64,000 bases of DNA from Arthrobacter zhaoxinii (lineage in GTDB: Bacteria; Actinomycetota; Actinomycetes; Actinomycetales; Micrococcaceae): assembly GCF_025244925.1 (NCBI RefSeq), contig NZ_CP104275.1, positions 1,302,001 through 1,366,000 on the forward strand, written 5' to 3'. The notes under the pieces were generated by a model that worked only from the letters and a program-made list of their open reading frames with translations, was not told where the DNA came from and searched no databases. Position numbers and translations under genes: made by a program. Positions 26,217-34,330 of this stretch are shown here, in pieces (positions within the stretch are counted from its first letter, which is position 1; each line of letters starts with the position of its first letter).

Positions 26217-27317
26217 TTAGGCGCTGCGTTTTACCGCCGAGTGCGCCAGGGCGTCCAGCGCCGCTCTGGGGACATCGTCAAGGGGGAGTGCGGCCAGGGC
26301 GGAAAAAGCTGTTTCCGTATGCTGCGAAATAAGTGCCTCGGTTGCCTCCAGCGCCCCCGTGTCCAGGAGGATCGCCCGCAGGCGGGCCACGCCGTCGTCG
26401 TCCAGGTCCGGATCCCCAAGCCGGGCGGTGATCTCCTTCCGCGCGTTCTCGCTGCCGCCGGAGAGGGCATAGGCAATCAGGACCGTGCGCTTGCCCTCGC
26501 GCAGATCGTCGCCGGCCGGCTTGCCCGTTGTCTGCGGATCCCCGAAGACGCCCAGCACATCGTCCCGAAGCTGGAAGGCTTCGCCCAGGGGCAGGGAGAA
26601 ACGGGAATATCCGGCCAGAAGATCTGCCCCGGCGCCGGCCAGGGCGCCGCCAAGAGTCAGCGGATGCTCCGTGGTGTACTTCGCGGCCTTGTAACGGAGG
26701 ATGTTCAGGGCCCGTACCACGGCATGTTCGGGATCGTGTCCGGGGCCGACTACCTCTTCCAGGATGTCAAGGTACTGCCCGGCCATGACCTCGGTGCGCA
26801 TCCGGTTGAAGATCCGCCGCGCTTCGGTGCCGTGCGCGGCGCGCGGGCCCACTGCGGAGAACATTTCTTCGCTGAGGGAAAGGCAGAGGTCGCCCGCAAG
26901 GATGCCGGCGGACGAGCCGAAGTGGGATCCGTCCAGGTGCCAGTCGGAGTCTGCGTGCGCCATGGAGAAGATACGGTGGACACTGGGCCCGCCCCGGCGG
27001 GTATCCGACCGGTCGATGATGTCGTCGTGGATCAGCGCCGCGCTCTGGAACAGTTCCAGAGCCACGCCGGCCCGGACGGCTTCCGGGTGCAGGGGAGCGC
27101 CTCCTGCGCCGCGCCAGCCCCAGTACGAGAGAAGGGCGCGCAGCCGCTTTCCGCCTTGGGCGAGGTTGTGCACCGCGTCCAGCAGGGGCAGCGCCTCGGC
27201 CGAGATTCCGGCGAGGACGGTTTGCTGGAGCGCCAGGAAATCCTCGAGCTCCGCGCCGAGCAGGCCCCGGTATGCCGACTGTTCCTCCTGCGCGGTTTCG
27301 ACGGGGGTAAAGGTCAC
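26217..27317 (-). CDS. Polyprenyl (geranylgeranyl) diphosphate synthase, IdsA type
   Basis: Protein of 366 residues, trans-isoprenyl synthase family. The first Asp-rich motif is ALIHDDIIDRSDTRRGGPSVH and the second is AFQLRDDVLGVFGDPQTTGKPAGDDLREGKRT. It should condense isopentenyl diphosphate with allylic diphosphates; product length (C15-C20 or longer) cannot be settled from sequence, although actinobacterial IdsA enzymes usually make C20. The products feed menaquinone, carotenoid or lipid-carrier synthesis. It is two bases downstream of a lipoprotein gene and likely in one operon with it. Confidence 0.9.
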   Translation of the reverse strand: MTFTPVETAQEEQSAYRGLLGAELEDFLALQQTVLAGISAEALPLLDAVHNLAQGGKRLRALLSYWGWRGAGGAPLHPEAVRAGVALELFQSAALIHDDIIDRSDTRRGGPSVHRIFSMAHADSDWHLDGSHFGSSAGILAGDLCLSLSEEMFSAVGPRAAHGTEARRIFNRMRTEVMAGQYLDILEEVVGPGHDPEHAVVRALNILRYKAAKYTTEHPLTLGGALAGAGADLLAGYSRFSLPLGEAFQLRDDVLGVFGDPQTTGKPAGDDLREGKRTVLIAYALSGGSENARKEITARLGDPDLDDDGVARLRAILLDTGALEATEALISQHTETAFSALAALPLDDVPRAALDALAHSAVKRSA

Positions 27318-27319
27318 GG

Positions 27320-27823
27320 TTATTTCGCCTTTTCTGCGAGCACCGTCGCGCCGACAGTCACAGTTGCCGGGCCGCCGTCCTGGGCAATAGCCGTGATGTT
27401 GACGGTTTCGGGGTCCCCGGCGCCGGTCCGGACGTAGTCACGCGAAGAGGGCGAGCCGGGGGCCGCTTCCGCTGCAGTGAATCCCTGCGCGGTGAGCTTT
27501 GCATCGTAGAAAGCGAGGATCTCGGCGGCGGGTGCGTCCGAGGACTCCACGAGGACGGCGGTGAGGGTGCCGTTGGCCCGGTCCACTGTGCTCGAAAGGA
27601 TCTCTGCGCCGTCCAGAACCGGAATGAGCGTGGAGGGGAAGTCCTCCGCGAGGGCGACGGGCGAAGCCGACGGCGAAGGGGAACCTGCTGTCCCGGAAGC
27701 GGGGGATGAGGCAGCCGAAGCAGTGCCGGACGGGGAAGCGCTGCCCTCCCCGGAGCCGGTGGAACATCCGGCGGCCGCCAGGATCAGGGCCGCGGAAGAG
27801 AGCATCGTGAGGGTGTTTTTCAT
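27320..27823 (-). CDS. Small secreted lipoprotein
   Basis: Protein of 167 residues. MKNTLTMLSSAALILAAAGC is a clear lipoprotein signal with the lipobox AAGC, followed by a Ser/Ala/Gly/Pro-rich linker and a small domain (EDFPSTLIPVLDGAEILSST, later EILAFYDAKLTAQGFTAAEA, ending VTVGATVLAEKAK). The domain resembles those actinobacterial lipoproteins in which a residue pair YD-KL precedes GF; I do not assign a function. ATG 27823 was chosen over the longer frame because the signal peptide starts there. Its stop is 2 nt ahead of the polyprenyl synthase start. Confidence 0.82.
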   Translation of the reverse strand: MKNTLTMLSSAALILAAAGCSTGSGEGSASPSGTASAASSPASGTAGSPSPSASPVALAEDFPSTLIPVLDGAEILSSTVDRANGTLTAVLVESSDAPAAEILAFYDAKLTAQGFTAAEAAPGSPSSRDYVRTGAGDPETVNITAIAQDGGPATVTVGATVLAEKAK

Positions 27824-27969
27824 CGGGTTCCGCTTCAGTGGGGGGCAGGGTCCTGCCACCCAGTCTAGGCGAACCGGAAACCGTCCCGGGGGGGAGAGTG
27901 CGGGCCGGCGGATAAGCGTGCTCCTGCAGGCAACTCCGGAAAGGGGGTGGGGCTGGCTACGATGAGGGA

Positions 27970-29238
27970 GTGAGTAATGGTTCAGAGGCCGCCGGCGGCA
28001 ACCGCGACTGCACCATAATGCACGTGGATATGGATGCCTTTTATGTCTCGGTTGAGCTCCTCAAGCGGCCGGACCTGATAGGCAGGCCCGTCATTGTAGG
28101 CGGACTGGGAGGACGGTCCGTAGTCCTGTCAGCCTCCTACGAGGCAAGACGTTACGGAGTCCGCTCGGCCATGCCCATGGCAGTGGCCCGCAGGCAGTGC
28201 CCGCAGGCAGTGGTCCTGGAGCCGCACCAGGACGTCTACCGGACCTTCTCAGGGCAGCTGATGCAGATCTTCGAGTCCATCACCCCGCTTGTGGAACAGC
28301 TCAGCGTGGATGAGGCCTTCCTCGATATAGCCGGATCCATGCGCAGGCTCGGACCCCCGCGCGTCATCGGGGAGCTCATCCGCAAGCGCGTCGCCGACGA
28401 GCTGGGCATGACTGCCAGTGTCGGCATTGCTGCGACCAAGTTCGTAGCCAAGATTGCTTCCACCCGCTGCAAACCCAACGGATTGCTGCTGGTACCCAAG
28501 GAACAGACGGTGGACTTCCTGCATACCCTCGATGTGTCCGCGCTGTGGGGAGTCGGGGCCAAGACCCGCGAAGTGATGGCACGGGTCGGGATCGCCACTG
28601 TTGCCGACGTCGCCAATACTCCGCCGACCGTGCTTCGCCGGCTGCTCGGCGCCGTGGGTGACCACGTGTACGAATTGTCCTGGGGGCGGGATCCCCGGGC
28701 GGTAACCCCGGTGCGGAGGGAAAAGAGCATCGGCGCAGAGGAAACCTTTGCCTCGGACGTCAGCGACGACGACATACTGCACACAGAACTGCTTCGGCTC
28801 GCGCACCGCAGCGCTGTCCGCCTGCGGGCCGCAGGTCTCCAGTGCAGGTCGGTCTCCCTGAAGCTGCGCTACGCCGACTTCACGACGCTGACGCGCACAC
28901 GCACCCTTCCCGAGCCGGTGGACAGTGCACAGATGATTTACGAGACGACCAAGGGGCTGCTGGCCGCACTGGGGCCGCGGCCCCAGAGTGTCCGGCTGAT
29001 CGGCCTGCGGGCGGAACAGCTTGAGTCCGCCGAAGGTGCTGCCATGCAGTTGACGCTGGACGGGCGGGAGGACAGCTGGCGTTCGGCCGAGGATGCCCTG
29101 GACCGGATCAACCAGCGGTTCGGCGAGCTGGGTGTCGTTCCCGCCCGGCTGATTGCCCCGTCTCCCCGGAAGCCGCCTGCGGAGCCGGACCCGTCCCCGG
29201 GAGGCGCTTCCGGCGGGCCCGGGCAGCGTCCCGGATAG
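27970..29238 (+). CDS. dinB: DNA polymerase IV
   Basis: Protein of 422 residues of the Y family. IMHVDMDAFYVSVELLKRPD holds the first catalytic Asp (Asp20), PLVEQLSVDEAFLDIAGS the second acidic pair, then TASVGIAATKFVAKIASTRC. The helix-hairpin-helix LWGVGAKTREVMARVGIATV and a little-finger domain follow. It performs translesion synthesis. A TACGAT -10 (27958-27963) ends 6 nt before GTG 27970, so a leaderless mRNA is likely. The C-terminus lacks an obvious QxxLxLF clamp motif, ending in a Pro/Gly-rich tail. Confidence 0.93.
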   Translation: MSNGSEAAGGNRDCTIMHVDMDAFYVSVELLKRPDLIGRPVIVGGLGGRSVVLSASYEARRYGVRSAMPMAVARRQCPQAVVLEPHQDVYRTFSGQLMQIFESITPLVEQLSVDEAFLDIAGSMRRLGPPRVIGELIRKRVADELGMTASVGIAATKFVAKIASTRCKPNGLLLVPKEQTVDFLHTLDVSALWGVGAKTREVMARVGIATVADVANTPPTVLRRLLGAVGDHVYELSWGRDPRAVTPVRREKSIGAEETFASDVSDDDILHTELLRLAHRSAVRLRAAGLQCRSVSLKLRYADFTTLTRTRTLPEPVDSAQMIYETTKGLLAALGPRPQSVRLIGLRAEQLESAEGAAMQLTLDGREDSWRSAEDALDRINQRFGELGVVPARLIAPSPRKPPAEPDPSPGGASGGPGQRPG

Positions 29239-29420
29239 GCCGTGCCGCGGTCCGGACCGGCCGCCCGGCCGAATACGTAGATCCGCCGCTTTCGTGCTGA
29301 CCCGTTGCCCCCTATCCTTGGACTAAGTGCAAAGCAGCAGCGGGCCTGGGCGGGAACATCCGGCGCCATACGTTCGTTGGTTGGTTTACAGGGGCAGAAC
29401 CGGACGGCAAGGAGGCAGTA

Positions 29421-29795
29421 ATGGCACTGTCGGAACACGAGCAGCGCTTGCTGGATCAGCTGGAGCAGCAATTACACGCCGAAGATCCTAAATTCGCGAA
29501 CTCAATGGCGACGTCCGCCGGCCGGGGGATCTCGACAAGGCGCATCGTACTTGGCGCCCTGCTGGCTGTTGTCGGGCTGGGCGTGCTGCTGCTGGGGATC
29601 ACGGAAGCGGGGATCCCTGTCGGCGTACTGGGGTTCCTCATCATGGGTGCCGGTGTCTACTACGCAACCACCCGCGGACGGAAGAACCCGCCCACAGCGG
29701 CGGACGGCCGCAGGGAGCGTGAGTCCAGTACCCAGCGCGGATTCATGAACAACCTGGAAAACAAGTGGGATGAACGCAAACGCGACCAGCCGTAG
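29421..29795 (+). CDS. DUF3040 membrane protein
   Basis: Protein of 124 residues. The N-terminal signature MALSEHEQRLLDQLEQQLHA with EDPKFANSM is diagnostic of the actinobacterial DUF3040 family, followed by two membrane helices (RRIVLGALLAVVGLGVLLLG and PVGVLGFLIMGAGVYYAT) and a charged tail. Function unknown. GGAGG precedes the ATG. It lies between dinB and the dcw cluster, the usual place in actinobacteria, where related genes flank mraZ. Confidence 0.9.
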   Translation: MALSEHEQRLLDQLEQQLHAEDPKFANSMATSAGRGISTRRIVLGALLAVVGLGVLLLGITEAGIPVGVLGFLIMGAGVYYATTRGRKNPPTAADGRRERESSTQRGFMNNLENKWDERKRDQP

Positions 29796-29884
29796 GTTCG
29801 CCGAACCTCCGCTCCGCAGACTTAGGGCCGGCATTGCCTGACCGCACATGACGGCCGTCCGGCAGGCTGATAAGTTTCAAAAAC

Positions 29885-29910
29885 GGATCCGCTTCGGCGG
29901 GTCCTTTTTT
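29885..29910 (+). terminator. UUCG-tetraloop intrinsic terminator
   Basis: GGATCCGC at 29885-29892 pairs with GCGGGTCC at 29897-29904 (one T-G pair) around a TTCG loop, followed by six T. This is a textbook rho-independent terminator at the end of the DUF3040 gene. Confidence 0.93.
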
Positions 29911-29966
29911 GTGCCCGGGGCCAGTCCGGACGCCGTTGCCCGGGTCCCCGGCGGGAGTATTTTCCC

Positions 29967-29982
29967 CTCCACTGTCCTCCAC
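29967..29982 (-). promoter_or_regulatory. Upstream pair of inverted MraZ-type boxes
   Basis: CTCCAC occurs at 29967-29972 and 29977-29982, that is GTGGAG twice on the minus strand with exactly 10-bp periodicity, about 85 bp upstream of the promoter-proximal boxes. Confidence 0.45.
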
Positions 29983-30049
29983 CGGCAGGCAACCGCACCA
30001 GCATGCGGATTTCCGGTCCGACGCGCCGGGAATATAACCGGCGTGGACG

Positions 30050-30080
30050 TTGACTGTGGAGGGAAGTGGAGTAAAGTGGG
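30050..30080 (+). promoter_or_regulatory. mraZ promoter with embedded MraZ boxes
   Basis: The -35 TTGACT (30050-30055) and -10 TAAAGT (30072-30077) are 16 bp apart. Three direct repeats begin GTGGAG, GTGGAG and GTGGGG at 30056, 30066 and 30076, exactly 10 bp apart, filling the spacer and covering the -10. MraZ is known to bind 10-bp-periodic GTGG(A/G)G-type repeats and to repress its own operon. Confidence 0.8.
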
Positions 30081-30143
30081 GGACATAAGAGGGTAGGGGC
30101 GGTACTCGAGGGGTTTACCCCCAATCAGACAGGGCGGTGCGTG

Positions 30144-30575
30144 ATGTTCCTAGGAACACATTCACCGCGTTTGGATGAGAAGGGGAGGCTGATTCTGCCG
30201 GCTAAATTCCGCGAGGAACTGGCCGACGGCCTGGTCTTGACCAGGGGCCAGGAGCACTGCATCTACGTCTTCAGCCGGAAGGAATTCGAACGGGTCCACG
30301 ACCAAATGCGGGAAGCTCCACTTTCCTCCCGCCAGGCGCGTGACTACATTCGGGTCTTTCTGTCCGGGGCCTCTGATGAAGTTCCGGACAAGCAGGGGCG
30401 GGTAACCATCCCTCCGGCACTGAGGTCGTATGCAGGACTCGGACGCGAACTGGTCGTCATCGGCGCCGGCACGCGGGCCGAGATCTGGGACGCAACCGCT
30501 TGGCAGAACTACCTGGCAGAACAGGAAACCGCGTTTTCGGAAACGGATGAAGACGCGATTCCCGGGATTTTCTAG
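30144..30575 (+). CDS. mraZ: Transcriptional regulator MraZ
   Basis: Protein of 143 residues with two SpoVT/AbrB-like half domains: [20 protein letters not shown] and [20 protein letters not shown], each with the DXXXR signature. MraZ forms a ring-shaped oligomer that binds direct repeats in its own promoter and controls the dcw cluster; such repeats are visible 65-90 nt upstream. Start: GTG 30141 and ATG 30144 are adjacent; the ATG gives [15 protein letters not shown], the usual N-terminus. The protein has the usual length. Confidence 0.95.
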   Translation: MFLGTHSPRLDEKGRLILPAKFREELADGLVLTRGQEHCIYVFSRKEFERVHDQMREAPLSSRQARDYIRVFLSGASDEVPDKQGRVTIPPALRSYAGLGRELVVIGAGTRAEIWDATAWQNYLAEQETAFSETDEDAIPGIF

Positions 30576-30764
30576 CAGTACCGGCCCGCATGGGGCCAAC
30601 CGGGGCCGGGTCTGTAATGAGATCTCCCGCCGCCCCACCGCACGGCCCACCTGGCTTCCCTTCCCCGGAGCCAGGCGGAGCACAGCGGTGAGGCGCGGAT
30701 GGGGGTCTGATTGCAGAGCCGCGCCGCAAGGCAAACACCACTATGTACGCAAAGGAAGCCTTAG

Positions 30765-31763
30765 ATGAGCGAAGAGCGCCCCACCGAGGAACGGCACGTT
30801 CCGGTGCTGCGCGACCGCTGCATCAATCTCCTGGCTCCTTCCATTGAAAGCGCCGTTGCCGACCACGGCCGTGCGGTGGTCGTAGATGCCACTCTCGGCA
30901 TGGGCGGGCACACCGAAGCCATGCTGCAGCGCTTTCCCCGGCTCCATGTGATCGGTATCGACCGGGACCGCCAGGCGCTGGCACTGGCCGGCGAACGGCT
31001 GGAGCCCTTTGCGGACCGCATCGACCTGGTCCACGCGGTGTATGACGAAATAGCAGAAGTCGTAGCCGATCTTGGGTTTGACGGCATCGACGGAGCCCTG
31101 TTTGACCTCGGCGTTTCCTCGCTGCAGCTCGACGAGCGGGACCGGGGCTTCGCCTACTCCTACGACGCGCCCCTGGATATGCGGATGGACACCAGCCGCG
31201 GACGTACGGCTGCCGACGTCGTGAACACCTACAGCGAAGCCGAACTGGTGGGCATCATCCGGAAGTGGGGCGAGGAGAAATTCGCCGGCCGGATCGCATC
31301 GGCCATCGTTGCAGCGCGTGCCGCCAAGCCCTTTACTACTACCGGTGAACTGGTCGAAGCTATCCGCGGCGTTGTCCCGGCAGCCGCCGCCCGCACCGGC
31401 GGGCATCCGGCGAAACGGACCTTCCAGGCGCTGCGGATCGAGGTCAACGAGGAACTGGATGTCCTCGAACGGGCCATCCCGGCATCGTTGTCCGTGCTGA
31501 ATATGGGCGGACGCGTGGTGGTGATGTCCTACCACTCGCTGGAGGACAAGATTGTCAAGGGCATCTTCGCCGCCGGCGCAGCCTCCTCCGCCCCTAAGGG
31601 TTTCCCCGTTGAACTTGAACAACACAAGGCCCAGCTCAAGAGGCTGACCAAGGGCACCGAGGTGCCTACGGACGAGGAAATCGCAGAAAATCCCCGTGCA
31701 GCCTCAGCAAAGCTCCGCGCAGTAGAACGAATCCGCAAACCCATGGATGGGGCCTGGAAATAA
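30765..31763 (+). CDS. rsmH: 16S rRNA (cytosine1402-N4)-methyltransferase
   Basis: Protein of 332 residues. It starts with [13 protein letters not shown], then the AdoMet-binding [28 protein letters not shown], and the signature [20 protein letters not shown] plus [11 protein letters not shown] and [12 protein letters not shown]. It methylates 16S rRNA C1402 in the ribosomal P site. AAAGGAAG precedes the ATG. The 189-nt gap after mraZ holds no gene. The following ftsL-like ATG overlaps its stop by one base (TAATG). Confidence 0.96.
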   Translation: MSEERPTEERHVPVLRDRCINLLAPSIESAVADHGRAVVVDATLGMGGHTEAMLQRFPRLHVIGIDRDRQALALAGERLEPFADRIDLVHAVYDEIAEVVADLGFDGIDGALFDLGVSSLQLDERDRGFAYSYDAPLDMRMDTSRGRTAADVVNTYSEAELVGIIRKWGEEKFAGRIASAIVAARAAKPFTTTGELVEAIRGVVPAAAARTGGHPAKRTFQALRIEVNEELDVLERAIPASLSVLNMGGRVVVMSYHSLEDKIVKGIFAAGAASSAPKGFPVELEQHKAQLKRLTKGTEVPTDEEIAENPRAASAKLRAVERIRKPMDGAWK

Positions 31764-32485
31764 TGAGTGAACGTCGGCCATCGGCTCGATTCAACACCGT
31801 GGCGTCGAACGCCGTCGTAGGCAATACGGCGCGGGCCCTCGACTGGGATGCGGAGACACCCGCCCCCGTCCGGCGGCGCACTCCGTTGTCGCTGGTGCCT
31901 GCTGCCTCGCGCCGCAGGCGCGCCCCCTTTGCCATCTTCTGCTTCGCAGCGCTCGTGCTGGGGCTGGCCTCCGTCCTGCTGCTCAATATCTCGGTGTCGA
32001 GCGGCCAGTATGAACTGGTGCAGCTGCAGAGCCAGAAAGCGGAACTGGCCCAGCGCAACGAAGCCCTGACCCAGGACATCGAAAACCACCAGGCACCCCA
32101 GGTCCTGGCCGCAGCTGCCGTGGACCTCGGCATGGTTTCCTCCCCGAGCTTCGGCACCATTGACCTCAAGACACTGGCCGTGACCGGCAGCCCCGAGGCC
32201 GCCAAGGAAGGCGAGCCCGCGGAACTTCTGATCGGCGCGCCGAATGTCCTCAACCAGCCGGTCATGCCGGCGCCGGCTGCGGTTCCCGCGGAACCGCAGG
32301 ATACGGTGAGGGCGCTGGAGGAAGAAGAAGCTGCACGCGAAGCAGCCGAAGCGGCCGCCCTGGCCCCGGTCGAGGCGCCGGTGGAGGCGCCCGTGGAGAC
32401 GCAGGTACAGGCTCCCGACGCCGTCCCCGAAGGGGAGCTTAACGGCGGGACCATCCCCGCACCCGGGCAGCTAAGCGATTACTGA
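31763..32485 (+). CDS. FtsL-like division protein
   Basis: Protein of 240 residues in the ftsL position between rsmH and ftsI. A cytoplasmic basic N-terminus (RRRTPLSLVPAASRRRR) is followed by one membrane helix (APFAIFCFAALVLGLASVLL) and a coiled-coil stretch (VQLQSQKAELAQRNEALTQD) ending in the ALDLGM-like motif AAAVDLGMVSSPSFGTIDL. This is the FtsL/DivIC topology of the divisome FtsQLB complex. The C-terminus continues for about 110 residues that are Ala/Glu/Pro-rich with VEAPVEAPVET repeats, which is long for the family. It is translationally coupled to rsmH. Confidence 0.83.
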   Translation: MSERRPSARFNTVASNAVVGNTARALDWDAETPAPVRRRTPLSLVPAASRRRRAPFAIFCFAALVLGLASVLLLNISVSSGQYELVQLQSQKAELAQRNEALTQDIENHQAPQVLAAAAVDLGMVSSPSFGTIDLKTLAVTGSPEAAKEGEPAELLIGAPNVLNQPVMPAPAAVPAEPQDTVRALEEEEAAREAAEAAALAPVEAPVEAPVETQVQAPDAVPEGELNGGTIPAPGQLSDY

Positions 32486-32532
32486 CCCAAGCTAGGCAGT
32501 TCCCAGAAATTCAGGCAAAACGAGGACACGTT

Positions 32533-34314
32533 GTGGCAAAAACATCCGGCCCGGACAACCACAGGGTGGCTATTGTTACCGGACGGCTGCGTACCGGTCT
32601 GATCCTTGCCCTCGTGCTGCTTGTGGCACTGGGCGTCCGGCTTTTCCATGTCCAGGCGATTGATCCGGACGGCATGGCCCAGAGCGCCGTGGACAACCGG
32701 CTCGTGACGGTCAGCGTACCGGCGCTGCGCGGCAGCATCCTCGATTCCAAGGGCAATTACCTGGCCCGAAGCGTGGAGCGGTTCGACATTGTCGTGGACC
32801 AGCGCCTCTCACAGGACATCGGCGGGGAATTCAAGCGCCGCGACGCCGAGGGCAAGCTCCAGGACGTGACGTTCGACCAGGCCTTCGGGGAACTGGCGGC
32901 CATCCTCGGACAGGATCCTGAAACCCTCCGCTCGGCACTGCTGGGGGAGAAGGGCTTCAACTTCGTTGCCAAGACCGTCACTCCCGAAATCAAGGAGAAG
33001 GTCCTCGCGGTAAAGTTCCCCGGCGTCTACGCGGACCGGACCACCCTGCGGACCTATCCCTCCGGCGCCGTGGCAGGTTCCATTGTCGGATTCCTCGGCA
33101 CCGAGGGGGCGCAGGAAGGCCTGGAGCTGACGCAGGATGAGATCCTCGCCGGCGAGGCCGGCAGCAAGACCTACGAAATCGGCGGCGACGGTATCCGCAT
33201 CCCGTACGCCACGAATGAGGACGTCCCCGTCCATGACGGGCAGTCCATCAAGCTGAGCATTGACCAGGACCTGCAGTGGTTCGCCCAGCAGACGATTGCC
33301 GCCCAGGTGGATGAATATGAAGCCGAATGGGGCAACATCGTGGTCATGGAGGCGGACACCGCGCGGGTGATCGCGCTGGCGGAATCCACCACGGTCGACC
33401 CCAACAACCCGGGGGCAACGCCGGCGGACTCCCGCAAGGCCCGGTCCGTGACCGATTCCTTCGAACCGGGGTCCACCACCAAGGTCATCACCATGGCGGC
33501 TGCCATTGAGCAGGGCCTCACCACCCCGGAATCACGGTTCGAGCTGGATTCCACCTATACCGTCGACGGCCAGACCTTCAAGGATGCCTTCGAACACGGG
33601 ACGGTCAAGATGACCGCCTCCGGGATTCTGGCGAAGTCCATGAATACCGGAACGGTGCAGATCGGGCAGCAGCTGACCCCGCAGGAGCGGTACGACTGGC
33701 TGCAGAAATTCGGCATCGGCAAGCCCCTTAATGTCGGACTGAACGGCGAGACCGCCGGTCTCCTTCCTGCGCCGGAAAACTGGGACGGCCGGCAGCAGTA
33801 CACCGTGCTGTTCGGCCAGGGCCTCACCCAGACCGCCCTGCACACGGCAAGCGTCTACCAGACCATCGCCAACGACGGCGTGCGCATCCAGCCGAGCATC
33901 ATTGACTCCGTCATCACGGAAGACGGCACCGAGGAGCCCGTCGAGAAGGAACCGGGCACGCGGGTTGTCTCGGAGGAGACCGCCGAGCAGGTCCAGCACA
34001 TGATGGAGACCGTTACCAAGGACGGTTCCGGCAAAACCGGCGCCCTGAAGCAGTACCGGGTCGGGTCCAAGACGGGCACGGCTGAAGCTCCGGGGCCGAA
34101 CGGCGGCTATTCAGGCTCCACGCTCTCTTATGCTGGTATTGCACCCATGGATGATCCGAAGTACGTGGTTGTGGTGACCCTCCAGCGGCCCCAGGGCGAC
34201 CTCTACTACATCATTCCGGGCCAGTCCTTCCAGAAGGTCATGGAACAGGCGCTCGTCAGCAACAACGTGCCGCCCTCCACCGGTGAGCCTGAGACCTACC
34301 CCATTGAGTACTAA
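32533..34314 (+). CDS. ftsI: Septal transpeptidase (class B penicillin-binding protein, FtsI/PBP3 type)
   Basis: Protein of 593 residues. One N-terminal membrane anchor (GLILALVLLVALGVRLFHVQ), a PBP dimerisation domain (about 60-230) and a transpeptidase domain with SXXK as S314-T-T-K317, SXN as S369-M-N371 and KTG at 513-515. It crosslinks septal peptidoglycan with FtsW. GTG 32533 follows GAGGACAC. In the usual dcw order it precedes murE; its stop is followed 16 nt later by the murE start. Confidence 0.95.
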   Translation: MAKTSGPDNHRVAIVTGRLRTGLILALVLLVALGVRLFHVQAIDPDGMAQSAVDNRLVTVSVPALRGSILDSKGNYLARSVERFDIVVDQRLSQDIGGEFKRRDAEGKLQDVTFDQAFGELAAILGQDPETLRSALLGEKGFNFVAKTVTPEIKEKVLAVKFPGVYADRTTLRTYPSGAVAGSIVGFLGTEGAQEGLELTQDEILAGEAGSKTYEIGGDGIRIPYATNEDVPVHDGQSIKLSIDQDLQWFAQQTIAAQVDEYEAEWGNIVVMEADTARVIALAESTTVDPNNPGATPADSRKARSVTDSFEPGSTTKVITMAAAIEQGLTTPESRFELDSTYTVDGQTFKDAFEHGTVKMTASGILAKSMNTGTVQIGQQLTPQERYDWLQKFGIGKPLNVGLNGETAGLLPAPENWDGRQQYTVLFGQGLTQTALHTASVYQTIANDGVRIQPSIIDSVITEDGTEEPVEKEPGTRVVSEETAEQVQHMMETVTKDGSGKTGALKQYRVGSKTGTAEAPGPNGGYSGSTLSYAGIAPMDDPKYVVVVTLQRPQGDLYYIIPGQSFQKVMEQALVSNNVPPSTGEPETYPIEY

Positions 34315-34330
34315 TTCCTGGAGCATTGAA

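Larger units (their letters stand above)
29796..30143 (+). promoter_or_regulatory. Leader region of the dcw cluster
   Basis: This 348-nt gene-free stretch holds the DUF3040 terminator (29885-29910), a pair of GTGGAG boxes on the minus strand (29967-29982), and the mraZ promoter with three direct MraZ-type boxes (30050-30080). No gene is visible. Confidence 0.8.
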
